Positions 55,486 to 64,000 are shown, counted from the first letter of the stretch. The stretch: 64,000 bases of DNA from Massilia psychrophila (GCF_002760665.1 NZ_PDOB01000001.1:124001-188000); one strand, 5' to 3'. Translations and numbers: made by a program. Notes: generated from the letters alone by a model not told the origin.

Positions 55486-56192
55486 TTCGATTCGTGGCCC
55501 GCGTCAGGCGCCGGCCGCGCCGCTTCGGGGTAGCGTTCGAGGCAGTAACCGAGGCCGCGCACGGTGGCGATGCGCACCCCGCCCACTTCGATCTTCTTGC
55601 GCAGCCGGTGCACGTATACCTCGATCGCGTTGTTCGACACTTCCTCGCCCCATTCGCACAAATGGTCGACCAACTGCTCCTTCGACACCAGCCGGCCGGT
55701 GCGCGCCAGCAGGATCTCGAGCAGACCCAGCTCGCGCGCCGACAGGTCCAGCATCTGGTCGTTGATGTAGGCGCTGCGCCCGACCTGGTCGTACACCAGC
55801 GGGCCGTGGCGGACCACGGTGGGGCCGCCGCCGGCGCCGCGCCGGGTCAACGCGCGCACCCGCGCCTCCAGTTCCGACAGCGCGAACGGCTTGGCCATGT
55901 AATCGTCGGCGCCGAGGTCGAGGCCATTGACGCGCTGCTCGATCGAGTCGGCCGCCGTCAGGATCAGCACCGGCAGCAGCGACGAACGCGAGCGCAGGCG
56001 GCGCAGCACTTCCAGCCCGCTCATCTTCGGCAAGCCGAGGTCGAGAATCAGCAGGTCGAATTCCTGGGTCGATAACGCCGTGTCCGCCTCCTGGCCGTTC
56101 TTGACGCAGTCGATCGCATAGCCCGATTGACGCAAGGAGCGCGTCAAACCATCGGCAAGCACGCTATCATCTTCGGCAAGTAAAATACGCAT
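55482..56192 (-). CDS. OmpR-family response regulator, TctD-like
   Basis: Encodes 236 residues from an ATG at 56192. Receiver: LLAEDDSVLADGL, phosphoacceptor in LLILDLGLPKMSG and Lys in DDYMAKPFALSEL. The winged helix has LSARELGLLEILLARTGRLVSKEQLVDHL, AIEVYVHRLRKKIE and TVRGLGYCL. Belongs with the downstream TctE-like kinase, with a 4-bp overlap. A longer frame to 56312 lacks family resemblance. Confidence 0.92.
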   Translation of the reverse strand: MRILLAEDDSVLADGLTRSLRQSGYAIDCVKNGQEADTALSTQEFDLLILDLGLPKMSGLEVLRRLRSRSSLLPVLILTAADSIEQRVNGLDLGADDYMAKPFALSELEARVRALTRRGAGGGPTVVRHGPLVYDQVGRSAYINDQMLDLSARELGLLEILLARTGRLVSKEQLVDHLCEWGEEVSNNAIEVYVHRLRKKIEVGGVRIATVRGLGYCLERYPEAARPAPDAGHESK

Positions 56193-56318
56193 GGCGGCAA
56201 ATCCCTGATATCGAAGTGCACATTGTGTTTCATTTGAGCGCGCAACGCGAGTTTTTGGTGCAGACGGAGCCGTTTTGACATTTTTGGTGCACGTTGTGCA
56301 TACCGCTTGCAAAAACTA

Positions 56319-56334
56319 CTGTATGCCTGTACAG
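56319..56334 (+). promoter_or_regulatory. LexA (SOS) box at the recA promoter
   Basis: CTGTATGCCTGTACAG fits CTGT-N8-ACAG. It covers the likely -10 (TACAGT at 56330-56335) with TTGCAA at 56307-56312 as -35, spaced 17 bp. This places recA under LexA repression. Confidence 0.88.
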
Positions 56335-56401
56335 TACTGAATTATTCTGCGCTGGAGCGATTGCTCCGGCCTTTTCTAGCATCCCAGACTGAGAGAAAAT
56401 C

Positions 56402-57490
56402 ATGGACGAGAAGAAAATGAATTTGAACGCTGCTGAAAAAGGCAAGGCGTTGGCCGCCGCGCTGGCGCAGATCGAAAAGCAGTTCGGCAAGGGCTCGGTG
56501 ATGCGCATGGACGGCAACGCCCCGGTCGAAGAAGTGCAGGTCGTCTCGACCGGCTCGCTTGGCCTCGACATCGCGCTCGGCGTCGGCGGCCTGCCGCGCG
56601 GCCGCGTGGTCGAGATCTACGGCCCTGAATCGTCGGGCAAGACCACCTTGACCTTGCAGACCATCGCACAGATGCAAAAGCTCGGCGGCACCTGCGCGTT
56701 CATCGATGCCGAGCACGCGCTCGACGTCGGTTACGCGCAAAAGCTCGGCATCAACCTGTCCGAGCTGCTCATTTCGCAGCCCGACACCGGCGAGCAGGCG
56801 CTCGAAATCTGCGACGCGCTGGTGCGTTCGGGCAGCGTCGACCTGATCGTCATCGACTCGGTGGCCGCGCTCACACCGCGCGCCGAGATCGAAGGCGACA
56901 TGGGCGACTCGCTGCCCGGCCTGCAGGCGCGCCTGATGTCGCAAGCGCTGCGCAAGCTGACCGGTTCGATCAACCGCACCAACACGCTGGTCATCTTCAT
57001 CAACCAGATCCGCATGAAAATCGGCGTCATGTTCGGCAGCCCCGAGACCACCACCGGTGGTAACGCGCTCAAGTTCTACGCGTCGGTCCGCCTCGACATC
57101 CGCCGTACCGGTTCGATCAAGTCGGGCGACGAAGTGATTGGCAACGAAACCAAGGTCAAGGTCGTCAAGAACAAGATCGCGCCGCCGTTCAAGGAAGCCC
57201 ACTTCGATATCCTGTACGGTTCCGGCACGTCGCGCGAAGGCGAAATCCTCGACCTTGGCGCCGACAACAAGATCGTCGAAAAGTCCGGCTCATGGTACAG
57301 CTACAACGGCGAGCGCATCGGCCAGGGCAAGGACAACGCCCGCACGTATCTGGTCGAGCGTCCGGCATTGGCGCGCGAGATTGAAAACAAGGTACGTGCC
57401 GCGCTCGGCGTGCGCGAATTGCCGCCGGTTCCCGGCGAGGAGGCGGCCAAGCCTGCTCCCGTCGCCAAGCTGAAAGCGGTCGCCGAATAA
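56402..57490 (+). CDS. recA: Recombinase RecA
   Basis: Strand exchange and SOS coprotease, 362 residues. Walker [17 protein letters not shown], then [58 protein letters not shown] (loop L2 with conserved [16 protein letters not shown]). The start at 56402 gives [20 protein letters not shown], the family's opening. recX follows 18 bp downstream. Confidence 0.98.
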   Translation: MDEKKMNLNAAEKGKALAAALAQIEKQFGKGSVMRMDGNAPVEEVQVVSTGSLGLDIALGVGGLPRGRVVEIYGPESSGKTTLTLQTIAQMQKLGGTCAFIDAEHALDVGYAQKLGINLSELLISQPDTGEQALEICDALVRSGSVDLIVIDSVAALTPRAEIEGDMGDSLPGLQARLMSQALRKLTGSINRTNTLVIFINQIRMKIGVMFGSPETTTGGNALKFYASVRLDIRRTGSIKSGDEVIGNETKVKVVKNKIAPPFKEAHFDILYGSGTSREGEILDLGADNKIVEKSGSWYSYNGERIGQGKDNARTYLVERPALAREIENKVRAALGVRELPPVPGEEAAKPAPVAKLKAVAE

Positions 57491-57508
57491 GTATGGCGGC
57501 CTGACGAG

Positions 57509-57964
57509 ATGGCCGCGCCACAACTGAGCCTGAAAGGTCGTGCCCTGCGTTTTTTATCGATGCGGGAGCACAGCCGGCTCGAGCTGGGGCGCAAGCTGTC
57601 GAAGTATGCGCAAGAGGGCGACGACGTCGACGCCTTGCTCGACTTCCTCGAAAAAAACAACTGGCTGTCGCAGGAACGTTTTTCCGAATCGCTGATTCAC
57701 CGGCGCTCGGCGCGTTACGGCAACAGCCGCATTGTTGCCGAATTGCAGAGCCATGGCGTCAATGGCGCAGCGCTGAAAGAGCTCAAGTTCGGGCTTGCCG
57801 ACAGCGAAGTGGCGCGCGCCTGCGAAGTATGGCAGCGCAAGTTCGGCGCCGTCGCCCTCGACGCCGAGGGGCGCGGCAAGCAAATGCGCTTCCTGATGCA
57901 GCGCGGCTTTTCGCACAACGCCGTGCGCGCCGCGATGCGGGGCACCTGTCCCGACGACGATTAA
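57509..57964 (+). CDS. recX: Regulatory protein RecX
   Basis: Inhibitor of RecA filaments. It has 151 residues, all-helical, with the family's three-helix repeats: [24 protein letters not shown], then [45 protein letters not shown], and [20 protein letters not shown]. It is in the usual recA-recX order. A long structured hairpin with a T run follows directly. Confidence 0.93.
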   Translation: MAAPQLSLKGRALRFLSMREHSRLELGRKLSKYAQEGDDVDALLDFLEKNNWLSQERFSESLIHRRSARYGNSRIVAELQSHGVNGAALKELKFGLADSEVARACEVWQRKFGAVALDAEGRGKQMRFLMQRGFSHNAVRAAMRGTCPDDD

Positions 57965-57966
57965 GC

Positions 57967-58047
57967 AAAGCGCCTTCCGCTGTATGCGTCGGCAACCACC
58001 GTTGCAAACGCATGCTCCTCACCGGCGGAAGGCGCCGCGCTTTTTTT
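57967..58047 (+). terminator. Long structured terminator after recX
   Basis: GCGCCTTCCGC (57970-57980) pairs exactly with GCGGAAGGCGC (58025-58035). The 44-base interior folds further by ATGCGT with ACGCAT and GCAAC with GTTGC. Seven Ts follow at 58041-58047. The three stacked stems are unusually elaborate for a terminator, and the RNA could have a second use. Confidence 0.8.
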
Positions 58048-58297
58048 ACGCCACCATCTGGCAGACACCAATTTACCTTCGTGCCCCCGCCGTCACCACA
58101 ACTTTCCCAAAGATGCAATAAGGCCGGTCAATTCCGGTCAAAACTAATGTTGCAGCGCAACTGAGGTCACGTGTGTGCTAGAATTTTAGTGTTTTAGCAG
58201 CGTCGCATGAGCGGTTGTCTCCGTAGAAGCTGCGGGGGCGTGCATCAGCACACGGCTGCATCACTTTTTTACCGCCGCATTGCCGGCCTTGGTGCCT

Positions 58298-58864
58298 ATG
58301 CCCCTGTCTCCTTCCGTGCCTCGCACTTTGCGCCATACCCGTGCTATCCAAGTAGACGCCTACGCGCGCGACGATGGCCTGTGGGACCTCGATGCCCGCA
58401 TCACCGACGTCAAAACGCGCGACATCGCGCTCGCATCGGGCCTGCGCGAGGGCGGCGATCCGGTGCACGACCTGAAACTGCGCATCACCATCAACCGTGA
58501 ACTGGTCATCGTCGACGCCGAAGCGGCCTCCGACGCAGTGCCCTACCCGGGCTATTGCGACACCATCGCGCCGGCCTACAAGAGCCTGATTGGCCTGTCG
58601 CTGACGAACCATTTCCGGCTGCGCCTGAAGGACCGTCTTTCCGGCGTCCTCGGCTGCACTCACCTGACCGAACTTTCTCTCATCCTGCCCACCGCCGCGA
58701 TCCAGGCCTACGCCAACGACGTCATCAAGACGCGCGATGGCGATGGCGCCGATGAATCGACCGTGCGCCCATTCCAGCTCGACCGCTGTTATGCGCTGCG
58801 CGTCGACGGCCCGGCGGTGGCGAAATATTATCCGCGCTGGCACGTGAAACCTGTGCCCAGTTAG
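58298..58864 (+). CDS. DUF2889 domain protein
   Basis: Encodes about 188 residues, beginning [18 protein letters not shown], with [19 protein letters not shown], a segment [20 protein letters not shown] and PYPGYC at about residue 80. The family occurs in beta-proteobacteria and has no assigned function. I chose the ATG at 58298 because it gives the family's normal start. It lies upstream of sucC in the same direction with a 77-bp gap. Bases 58048-58297 hold no other gene. Low-GC and structured DNA there may act as leader. Confidence 0.85.
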   Translation: MPLSPSVPRTLRHTRAIQVDAYARDDGLWDLDARITDVKTRDIALASGLREGGDPVHDLKLRITINRELVIVDAEAASDAVPYPGYCDTIAPAYKSLIGLSLTNHFRLRLKDRLSGVLGCTHLTELSLILPTAAIQAYANDVIKTRDGDGADESTVRPFQLDRCYALRVDGPAVAKYYPRWHVKPVPS

Positions 58865-58941
58865 CAGTTGTCGTTGACGCTTCAATCATCCGTAGTTCAA
58901 CCGTATTTCTAAAAATCAGTATCAGACGAAGGGAAGCCAGC

Positions 58942-60111
58942 ATGAAAATCCATGAGTATCAAGGCAAAGAAATCCTCCGGAAGTTCGGAGTGACGGTACC
59001 GCGCGGTATCCCGTGCATGTCGGTGGAAGAAGCCGTCAAAGCGGCCGAAACCCTGGGCAGCCCGGTCTGGGTAGTCAAGGCGCAGATCCATGCAGGCGGC
59101 CGCGGCAAAGGCGGCGGCGTCAAGGTAGCCAAGTCGCTCGAGCAGGTCAAACAATTTGCAGAGCAGATCATGGGCATGCAGCTCGTCACGCACCAGACCG
59201 GCCCTGAAGGGCAAAAAGTGCGCCGCCTCTTGATCGAAGAAGGCGCCGACATCAAACAGGAACTGTACGTGTCGATGGTTACCGACCGCGTCAGCCAGCG
59301 CGTCGTGCTGATGGCCTCTTCCGAAGGCGGTATGGACATCGAGGAAGTTGCACACTCGAACCCGGAAAAAATCCACCAGATCGCCATCGATCCGGCCGTC
59401 GGCCTGACCGACGCCGAAGCCGACGACATCTCGACCAAGATCGGCGTGCCGGCCGCATCGATTGCCGACGCCCGCGTCCAGCTCAAGGGCCTGTACAAAG
59501 CCTATTGGGACACCGACTCGTCGCTGGCCGAAATCAACCCGCTCGTGGTCGACGGCTCCGGCCGTGTCATCGCCCTCGACGCCAAGTTCAATTTCGACGC
59601 CAATGCGCTGTACCGCCAGCCTGAAATCGTCGCCTACCGCGATCTCGACGAAGAAGATGCGGCCGAAGTCGAAGCGTCGAAATTCGATCTCGCCTATATT
59701 TCTCTCGACGGCAACATCGGCTGCCTGGTCAACGGCGCCGGCCTGGCGATGGCAACCATGGACACCATCAAGCTGTTCGGCGGTGAGCCGGCCAACTTCC
59801 TCGACGTCGGCGGCGGCGCCACGGCCGAGAAGGTCACCGAAGCGTTCAAGATTATGCTGAAAAACCCGGGCCTGAAGGCAATCCTGGTCAACATCTTCGG
59901 CGGCATCATGCGTTGCGACGTCATCGCCGAAGGCGTGATCGCCGCGTCGAAGGCGGTCTCGCTGCAGGTGCCGTTGGTGGTACGCATGAAGGGCACCAAC
60001 GAAGACATCGGCAAGAAGATGCTGGCTGACTCCGGCCTGCCGATCATTGCCGCCGATACGATGGAAGACGCCGCGAAAGCCGTTGTCGCCGCTGCTGCTG
60101 GTAAAGCCTAA
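58942..60111 (+). CDS. sucC: Succinyl-CoA synthetase beta subunit
   Basis: TCA-cycle enzyme making ATP or GTP from succinyl-CoA. It has 389 residues, with [22 protein letters not shown]-like start (split here: [16 protein letters not shown]), [18 protein letters not shown] (ATP-grasp), [14 protein letters not shown] and [17 protein letters not shown]-like [25 protein letters not shown] precedes the ATG. It is paired with sucD 15 bp downstream. Confidence 0.97.
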   Translation: MKIHEYQGKEILRKFGVTVPRGIPCMSVEEAVKAAETLGSPVWVVKAQIHAGGRGKGGGVKVAKSLEQVKQFAEQIMGMQLVTHQTGPEGQKVRRLLIEEGADIKQELYVSMVTDRVSQRVVLMASSEGGMDIEEVAHSNPEKIHQIAIDPAVGLTDAEADDISTKIGVPAASIADARVQLKGLYKAYWDTDSSLAEINPLVVDGSGRVIALDAKFNFDANALYRQPEIVAYRDLDEEDAAEVEASKFDLAYISLDGNIGCLVNGAGLAMATMDTIKLFGGEPANFLDVGGGATAEKVTEAFKIMLKNPGLKAILVNIFGGIMRCDVIAEGVIAASKAVSLQVPLVVRMKGTNEDIGKKMLADSGLPIIAADTMEDAAKAVVAAAAGKA

Positions 60112-60126
60112 TCCGAAGGAATAAAC

Positions 60127-61008
60127 ATGTCGATCCTGATCAATAAAGATACAAAAGTAGTCACCCAGGGAATCACCGGCAAGACCGGTCAGTTCCATAC
60201 CCGCGGCTGCCGCGACTACGCGAACGGCAAGGAATGCTTCGTCGCCGGCGTCAACCCGAAGAAGGCCGGCGAAGATTTCGAAGGCATCCCGATTTTCGCC
60301 ACCGTCGCTGAAGCGAAAAAAGAAACCGGCGCCAACGTGTCGGTGATCTACGTACCGCCATCCGGCGCCGCCGCCGCGATCTGGGAAGCGGTCGAAGCCG
60401 AACTCGATCTGGCGATCTGCATCACCGAAGGCATTCCCGTGCGCGACATGATGGCATTGAAGGACCGCATGGCGAAAGCCGGCTCGAAGACCTTGCTGCT
60501 CGGTCCCAACTGCCCGGGCCTGATCACGCCGGACGAAATCAAGATCGGCATCATGCCGGGCCACATCCACCGCAAGGGCCGCATCGGCGTGGTATCGCGC
60601 TCCGGCACGCTGACGTACGAAGCAGTCGGACAGCTGACGGCGCTTGGCCTTGGCCAATCGTCGGCGGTCGGCATCGGCGGCGACCCGATCAACGGCCTCA
60701 AACACATCGACATCATGCGCATGTTCAATGACGATCCTGATACCGATGCGGTCATCATGATCGGCGAGATCGGCGGACCGGACGAGGGGAATGCCGCGTA
60801 CTGGATCAAGGACAACATGAAAAAGCCGGTGGTGTGCTTCATCGCCGGCGTCACCGCGCCTCCGGGCAAGCGCATGGGCCACGCCGGCGCGCTGATCTCG
60901 GGCGGCGCCGATACCGCGCAAGCGAAGCTCGACATCATGGAAGAGTGCGGCATCAAGGCCACCAAGAACCCGTCCGAGATGGCGCGCCTGCTGCAGGCAA
61001 TGTTGTAA
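60127..61008 (+). CDS. sucD: Succinyl-CoA synthetase alpha subunit
   Basis: Partner of SucC, 293 residues. SILINKDTKVVTQGITGKTG opens the CoA-binding Rossmann domain. VIYVPPSGAAAAIWEA and ITEGIPVRDM follow, then LLGPNCPGLITPDEIKIGIM and the phosphorylated His in GHAGALISGG. AAGGAA precedes the ATG. A GC-rich hairpin ends the unit. Confidence 0.97.
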   Translation: MSILINKDTKVVTQGITGKTGQFHTRGCRDYANGKECFVAGVNPKKAGEDFEGIPIFATVAEAKKETGANVSVIYVPPSGAAAAIWEAVEAELDLAICITEGIPVRDMMALKDRMAKAGSKTLLLGPNCPGLITPDEIKIGIMPGHIHRKGRIGVVSRSGTLTYEAVGQLTALGLGQSSAVGIGGDPINGLKHIDIMRMFNDDPDTDAVIMIGEIGGPDEGNAAYWIKDNMKKPVVCFIAGVTAPPGKRMGHAGALISGGADTAQAKLDIMEECGIKATKNPSEMARLLQAML

Positions 61009-61060
61009 TTTTAAGCATTTGCGCCGGGCGACAAACCCGGCAGCAGCCCAAGCACAATCA

Positions 61061-61084
61061 ACGGGGAGCGGTAACGCTCCCCGT
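61061..61084 (+). terminator. Probable terminator after sucD
   Basis: ACGGGGAGCG and CGCTCCCCGT form a perfect 10-bp stem with a GTAA loop. Only a weak T stretch follows, so rho or pausing may contribute. Confidence 0.65.
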
Positions 61085-61224
61085 TGTACGTTTACAGCCC
61101 CCAGATGGCGGCCGACAATGGCAAAACTGATCATGTTGCGCGCCTGCTGCGCGATGGCAACGTGCTCGAGTTGACCGGCACGCGCATGCGTTTCGCTGCC
61201 AGATTTTGCTGAAGTGGCTGCCAT

Positions 61225-61282
61225 GCTGACAATTTTTGGCAGCGACTGACGAAAAACGTCAGCCAAGCCGACGATAAACGTC
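61225..61282. promoter_or_regulatory. Three phased palindromes upstream of the pilin promoter
   Basis: Inverted repeats centred at about 61234 (GCTG..CAGC arms), 61254 (CTGACG, five A, CGTCAG) and 61276 (GACG, ATAAA, CGTC) are 20-22 bp apart, about two helical turns. The last two share GACGAWAAACGTCA. They lie 54-110 bp before the sigma-54 -24 element, where an NtrC-like activator such as PilR would bind. Function is inferred. A 35-codon ORF at 61105-61212 in this gap looks like chance. Confidence 0.6.
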
Positions 61283-61335
61283 AATCAAAGCCCGATTTCA
61301 TGCTTTAACCTTAACGAAATCGCGTATTCCTGGGC

Positions 61336-61352
61336 TGGCACACATATTGCTA
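61336..61352 (+). promoter_or_regulatory. Sigma-54 promoter of the pilin gene
   Basis: TGGCACACATATTGCTA has the -24 GG and -12 GC exactly 10 bases apart (TGGCAC-N5-TTGCT), close to the sigma-54 consensus, and lies 54 bp before the pilin ATG. Confidence 0.9.
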
Positions 61353-61406
61353 TATGTAAAGACAGTAGCACGGAACCTACAACTCACCCCCCAAAGGAGC
61401 AATAAA

Positions 61407-61871
61407 ATGAAATCGATGAAAATGGTTAAAAAAGCACAAGCTGGTTTCACCCTGATCGAATTGATGATCGTGGTTGCAATTATCGGTATTCTGGCCGCAG
61501 TGGCAATTCCGGCTTACAGCGATTACACCGTCAAGGCAAAAATCGCCAACGCGCTGTCGTCAGGCGGCGTGCTCAAGAACGCAGTTGCAATGTGCGCCCA
61601 AGAGACCGGTAGCGTAGCCACCTGCACCAGCGGAACTGCTGCTGCCAACATCCCGGCATTTACCGCTACCAAAGAAGTCACCGCAGGTACGGTCCTTGCG
61701 AACGGCGTGGTCCAGTTGACTCTGGCAGACATTGGTTCGGGCACCTCCGGCCTGTTGATTACCATGACCCCAACCCTGGGCACTTCGGCGATGACTTGGG
61801 TCAATGCAACCACCGCGACCAACACGGCAGCGGTCGCCGCAGTTACCAAGAACAACGCCAGCGGCAGCTAA
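61407..61871 (+). CDS. pilA: Type IV pilin major subunit
   Basis: Prepilin of 154 residues with a short basic leader cut by PilD between G13 and F14. The mature start is [20 protein letters not shown] with Glu at mature position 5. The assembly helix continues [16 protein letters not shown]. Only two cysteines exist (C63 and C73), in the alpha-beta loop region. The usual C-terminal D-region disulfide is lacking. The protein ends in KNNASGS with a terminal serine. AAAGGAGC precedes the ATG at 61407. Expression is probably sigma-54 and PilSR-dependent. A ligase-like gene follows. Confidence 0.93.
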   Translation: MKSMKMVKKAQAGFTLIELMIVVAIIGILAAVAIPAYSDYTVKAKIANALSSGGVLKNAVAMCAQETGSVATCTSGTAAANIPAFTATKEVTAGTVLANGVVQLTLADIGSGTSGLLITMTPTLGTSAMTWVNATTATNTAAVAAVTKNNASGS

Positions 61872-61892
61872 TTCGCCGGTAGCATACTCAAA

Positions 61893-61917
61893 AGTCGCCT
61901 GAGGGCGGCTTTTTTAT
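61893..61917 (+). terminator. Intrinsic terminator after pilA
   Basis: AGTCGCC and GGCGGCT pair with one G-T wobble around a short loop, followed by TTTTTTATTA. It limits readthrough into the downstream ligase gene. Confidence 0.8.
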
Positions 61918-62031
61918 TATGCGTCATAATTTAATGAAGTGCGGCGACTGGCAGGGGGAACGGTAGCACAGCTGATTTCGCCAGCGTCACATTGCGCCGT
62001 CATGATCGTCCCATCACCTCAAAGGCAGCCA

Positions 62032-63501
62032 ATGTCGTCCACCCATCCGCCGTTTGGCAGGCCGCCCGGCGTCAAGTTCCTGGACGATAGAACGGGTATT
62101 TTCACCAGCATGCTGCTGAGCGCGGTAATCGGTTGCAGCTATTTTCTGGATCGAGGCCATGACGACCAGCGGTTGCTGCAAATCGCGTTTTTAAGTCTTT
62201 TTTGCATCAACGCCTTGTTCCGCAAAAGCAACCCCCTCGCCACGATGTCATCTAACCGGGACTTCCTGTCGTGGTCAGTCCTGGCTTTCTTCTTGTTGGG
62301 CTCCGTATCAAGTGCGCTTGCAATGTCGCCCCGCCATGCGTTCCTCGAGGTCGCAATTTTTCTGATGTTGTTCCTGCTTGCCCTTCGTATCGCCGAAGAA
62401 GTTGCCGGTGACAGCAAGCACTACGTCCCGATTGTGCTGAAAGCGTGCGCGATCGGCAGCGCCCTGTATGCACTCGAAATTGTGGTGATTTATTTGACGG
62501 CGCTTGCGCTCCGCAGCCAGCCGAGCGTTGAGGATTTCACCCCAGGATTTAGCAACATCCGCTTCCTGAATCACGCGCAGACGATTAGCCTGCCTTTGCT
62601 GGTCTTGCTCTGTGCGCTCGACAAACCGGGTTGGAAAGCAAAATGGGGCTATTTGGCCCTGACGGCATTTTGCTGGACGCTGCTGTTCATCACGGCGGGA
62701 CGCGGCACGTTTGTCGGCTTGTTGGCCGGGACCGTAGGTGTTTTCGCCGTGCGGGGGAAGCACGCCAGCGCTTTTTGCAAAACAATGCTGTTAACCGCCT
62801 TGGCGGGCATGGCGATGTACGCCGTTTTCTTCACCTGGATTCCCGCGGCAATCGGACTTGAACCGTTTGGCCTTGCGGGCCAGGTTGTGCAACGCACCGC
62901 TGCCGACCCGACATCTCTCAGGGGGCCGTTATGGACGCGCGCCCTCGAGTTGATCGCAGCCCATCCGTGGTCGGGCGTGGGTCCGCTTCACTACGCCCAC
63001 TTTGCGATCGACGGGCAACTCTCCGCGCACCCTCACAACTGGATATTGCAAATCGGTGCCGAGTGGGGCTTGCCTGCGCTCCTGTGCCTGCTTGCCGCCA
63101 TTGGACTGTCAATGCGGCGCCTGGTGCTGACCGCGTCGCGTATTTCTGCTGACGATCACGGCAACCAAAACATGCTGGCGGCCTGGATAGCGACCGGCCT
63201 GGCAATTCTCGTCGATGGCCTGGTGTCGGGCTCCATCATCATGCCCGTCAGCCAACTCTGGATTGCCCTGTACATCGGATGCGCGTCCGGTTGGGTGATG
63301 TCGATCAACTCGACTAGCCAGTTGCCGCGCCAGCCGAGATTGCGGCGCTGTGTTAACACCGTGCTGTTGCTGCTCGCACTGGCGGCAGTAGTAATCGGCA
63401 CCGGTTCGGACATGGGCAGCCGTGGCAGCCTTGGAGCAGCTGCAGCGAAGGAGAATCAGGGGCGGAACAATCCCCGCATCTGGATCAACGGATACTTCTG
63501 A
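62032..63501 (+). CDS. O-antigen ligase-like/pilin O-oligosaccharyltransferase candidate
   Basis: Encodes about 489 residues with 10 or more helices. The periplasmic loop carries the Wzy_C-type signatures RGPLWTRALELIAAHPWSGVG and HPHNWILQIGAEWGLPALL. The same fold covers WaaL ligases, Wzy polymerases and pilin oligosaccharyltransferases (PilO/TfpO, PglL). Position immediately behind pilA is the usual place of TfpO, which modifies the C-terminal serine of its pilin. The PglL_C type extension is not evident. I chose the ATG at 62032 (AAAGGCAG upstream), with 62002 as alternative. Glycan source unknown. Confidence 0.78.
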   Translation: MSSTHPPFGRPPGVKFLDDRTGIFTSMLLSAVIGCSYFLDRGHDDQRLLQIAFLSLFCINALFRKSNPLATMSSNRDFLSWSVLAFFLLGSVSSALAMSPRHAFLEVAIFLMLFLLALRIAEEVAGDSKHYVPIVLKACAIGSALYALEIVVIYLTALALRSQPSVEDFTPGFSNIRFLNHAQTISLPLLVLLCALDKPGWKAKWGYLALTAFCWTLLFITAGRGTFVGLLAGTVGVFAVRGKHASAFCKTMLLTALAGMAMYAVFFTWIPAAIGLEPFGLAGQVVQRTAADPTSLRGPLWTRALELIAAHPWSGVGPLHYAHFAIDGQLSAHPHNWILQIGAEWGLPALLCLLAAIGLSMRRLVLTASRISADDHGNQNMLAAWIATGLAILVDGLVSGSIIMPVSQLWIALYIGCASGWVMSINSTSQLPRQPRLRRCVNTVLLLLALAAVVIGTGSDMGSRGSLGAAAAKENQGRNNPRIWINGYF

Positions 63502-63522
63502 CCCGGAGCTTAAACAAGTGAG

Positions 63523-63690
63523 CTAAACCGGCGCGCCGTTCCCGGCCGCAATCCTGACAATCATGTACTCGTCATTGACGTCGCCGATCAAGGTCGAGAA
63601 ATGCTGCACCGGCCTGAAACCGCGGTGGGTGATTAACTGCAGCCGGCCGTCGACCTGCAAACGCATCGCATCGCATCGCATCGCCTCGAA
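63523..63690 (-). pseudogene. Fragment of a YcgR/PilZ flagellar brake-like protein
   Basis: The frame reads AMRLQVDGRLQLITHRGFRP, then VQHFSTLIGDVNDEYMIVRI and NGAPV followed by TAG. This resembles the N-terminal YcgR_2 domain seen before PilZ in c-di-GMP brake proteins. The PilZ domain (RxxxR, DxSxxG) is absent and the frame ends at 63523, so the gene is truncated. The upstream start is unclear because a pentanucleotide repeat lies inside it. Confidence 0.5.
63663..63682. repeat. (GCATC)4 pentanucleotide repeat
   Basis: Four exact tandem GCATC units lie in the 5' part of the PilZ-like fragment. A five-base unit shifts the frame when copy number changes, as in phase-variable genes. In a dead fragment it could also be the cause of decay. 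Confidence 0.75.
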
Positions 63691-63754
63691 ATCGAACTCG
63701 CGCACTCTTTGTTCGCCGCCCCGGTTACGGTCCTTGCCCGTGCTTGCAGCGCCG

Positions 63755-64000
63755 CTACGCCACCGCGCTCCAGTCGCCGCTTTTTCCCCCATGCTTTTCC
63801 AGCACCCGCACGTCCGTCATCACCATGCCCCGATCGACCGCCTTGCACATGTCGTAGATAGTCAGCAGGCCGATCTGCACCGCCGTCAGCGCTTCCATTT
63901 CGACCCCGGTCTTGCCGAAGGTTTCCACCTGCGCGCGGCAGCGCACGCTGTTGGCCGGCGCGTCGACGTCGAAGTCGACCGTCACCCGCGTCAGCGCCAG
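63755..64000 (-). CDS. moaC: Cyclic pyranopterin monophosphate synthase MoaC, partial
   Basis: Only the C-terminal 81 codons are inside the window, and the gene runs past its end. The part seen has [34 protein letters not shown] (split here: [20 protein letters not shown]) and [20 protein letters not shown], the C-terminal MoaC signature with the active-site Lys and Asp. It acts in molybdenum cofactor synthesis. Confidence 0.93.
   Translation of the reverse strand: MALTRVTVDFDVDAPANSVRCRAQVETFGKTGVEMEALTAVQIGLLTIYDMCKAVDRGMVMTDVRVLEKHGGKSGDWSAVA

Noticed and set aside
58909-61284. Very long minus-strand open frame over sucC and sucD
   Set aside because: It is antisense to two confident genes with clear ribosome sites, and the translation is low-complexity and His/Arg/Asp-rich.

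Overview
The window reads as chromosomal DNA of a high-GC betaproteobacterium of the Oxalobacteraceae (Massilia/Janthinobacterium-like). This rests on gene order (nadK-recN-hemH-grpE-dnaK-dnaJ; AI-2E permease/purM with hda-HAD-pcnB-folK-panB; recA-recX-sucCD) and on recognised protein families. No database search was possible.

Layout. 1-1.4 kb is a decayed accessory patch (SF2 helicase fragment, a pRiA4b ORF-3-like gene, a degraded orphan ORF) beside tRNA-Gly(CCC). 1.7-8.4 kb is a respiratory block: a sorbosone-dehydrogenase-like lipoprotein, a cytochrome c oxidase with fused subunits I and III, a subunit II carrying a cytochrome c domain, and three more c-type cytochromes. 8.4-19 kb holds trmB, recQ, uppP, a TetR regulator, pcm, rhodanese, a TolC-family protein, gloA, an OsmC protein and a second sorbosone-dehydrogenase paralogue. 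19-28.5 kb is nadK-recN-hemH and the heat-shock genes with two near-consensus sigma-32 promoters, then a beta-carbonic anhydrase and a MazG-like protein. 28.6-43.2 kb is a polyamine/GABA catabolic region (gabD, puuD, puuA, class III aminotransferase, Na+/solute symporter, puuC-like dehydrogenase) interrupted by a two-component system with a membrane-anchored serine hydrolase. 43.4-50.2 kb is housekeeping (panB, folK, pcnB, HAD, hda, permease, purM), followed by a pyrophosphate-type phosphofructokinase. 51.5-56.2 kb is a four-gene overlapping unit: response regulator, sensor kinase, DUF4212 protein, ActP-like symporter. 56.3-61 kb is recA (with a LexA box), recX, a DUF2889 protein and sucCD. 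61.2-63.5 kb is a type IV pilin gene under a sigma-54 promoter with three phased palindromes upstream, followed by an O-antigen-ligase-like enzyme. The window ends in a truncated PilZ/YcgR-like fragment and partial moaC.

The strongest candidates for new biology are: (i) the pilin/ligase pair, where the pilin ends in serine and lacks a C-terminal disulfide, suggesting TfpO-type C-terminal glycosylation; (ii) the phased palindromes as an activator array; (iii) the oxidase, where the expected K-channel lysine is glutamine; (iv) the TCS/serine-hydrolase module with a degenerate kinase ATP-binding region and a 32-codon secreted-peptide ORF overlapping the hydrolase start. At least five gene remnants (helicase, LytTR regulator, LigT/ThpR, PilZ/YcgR, and one unrecognised) show repeated small-scale gene decay.
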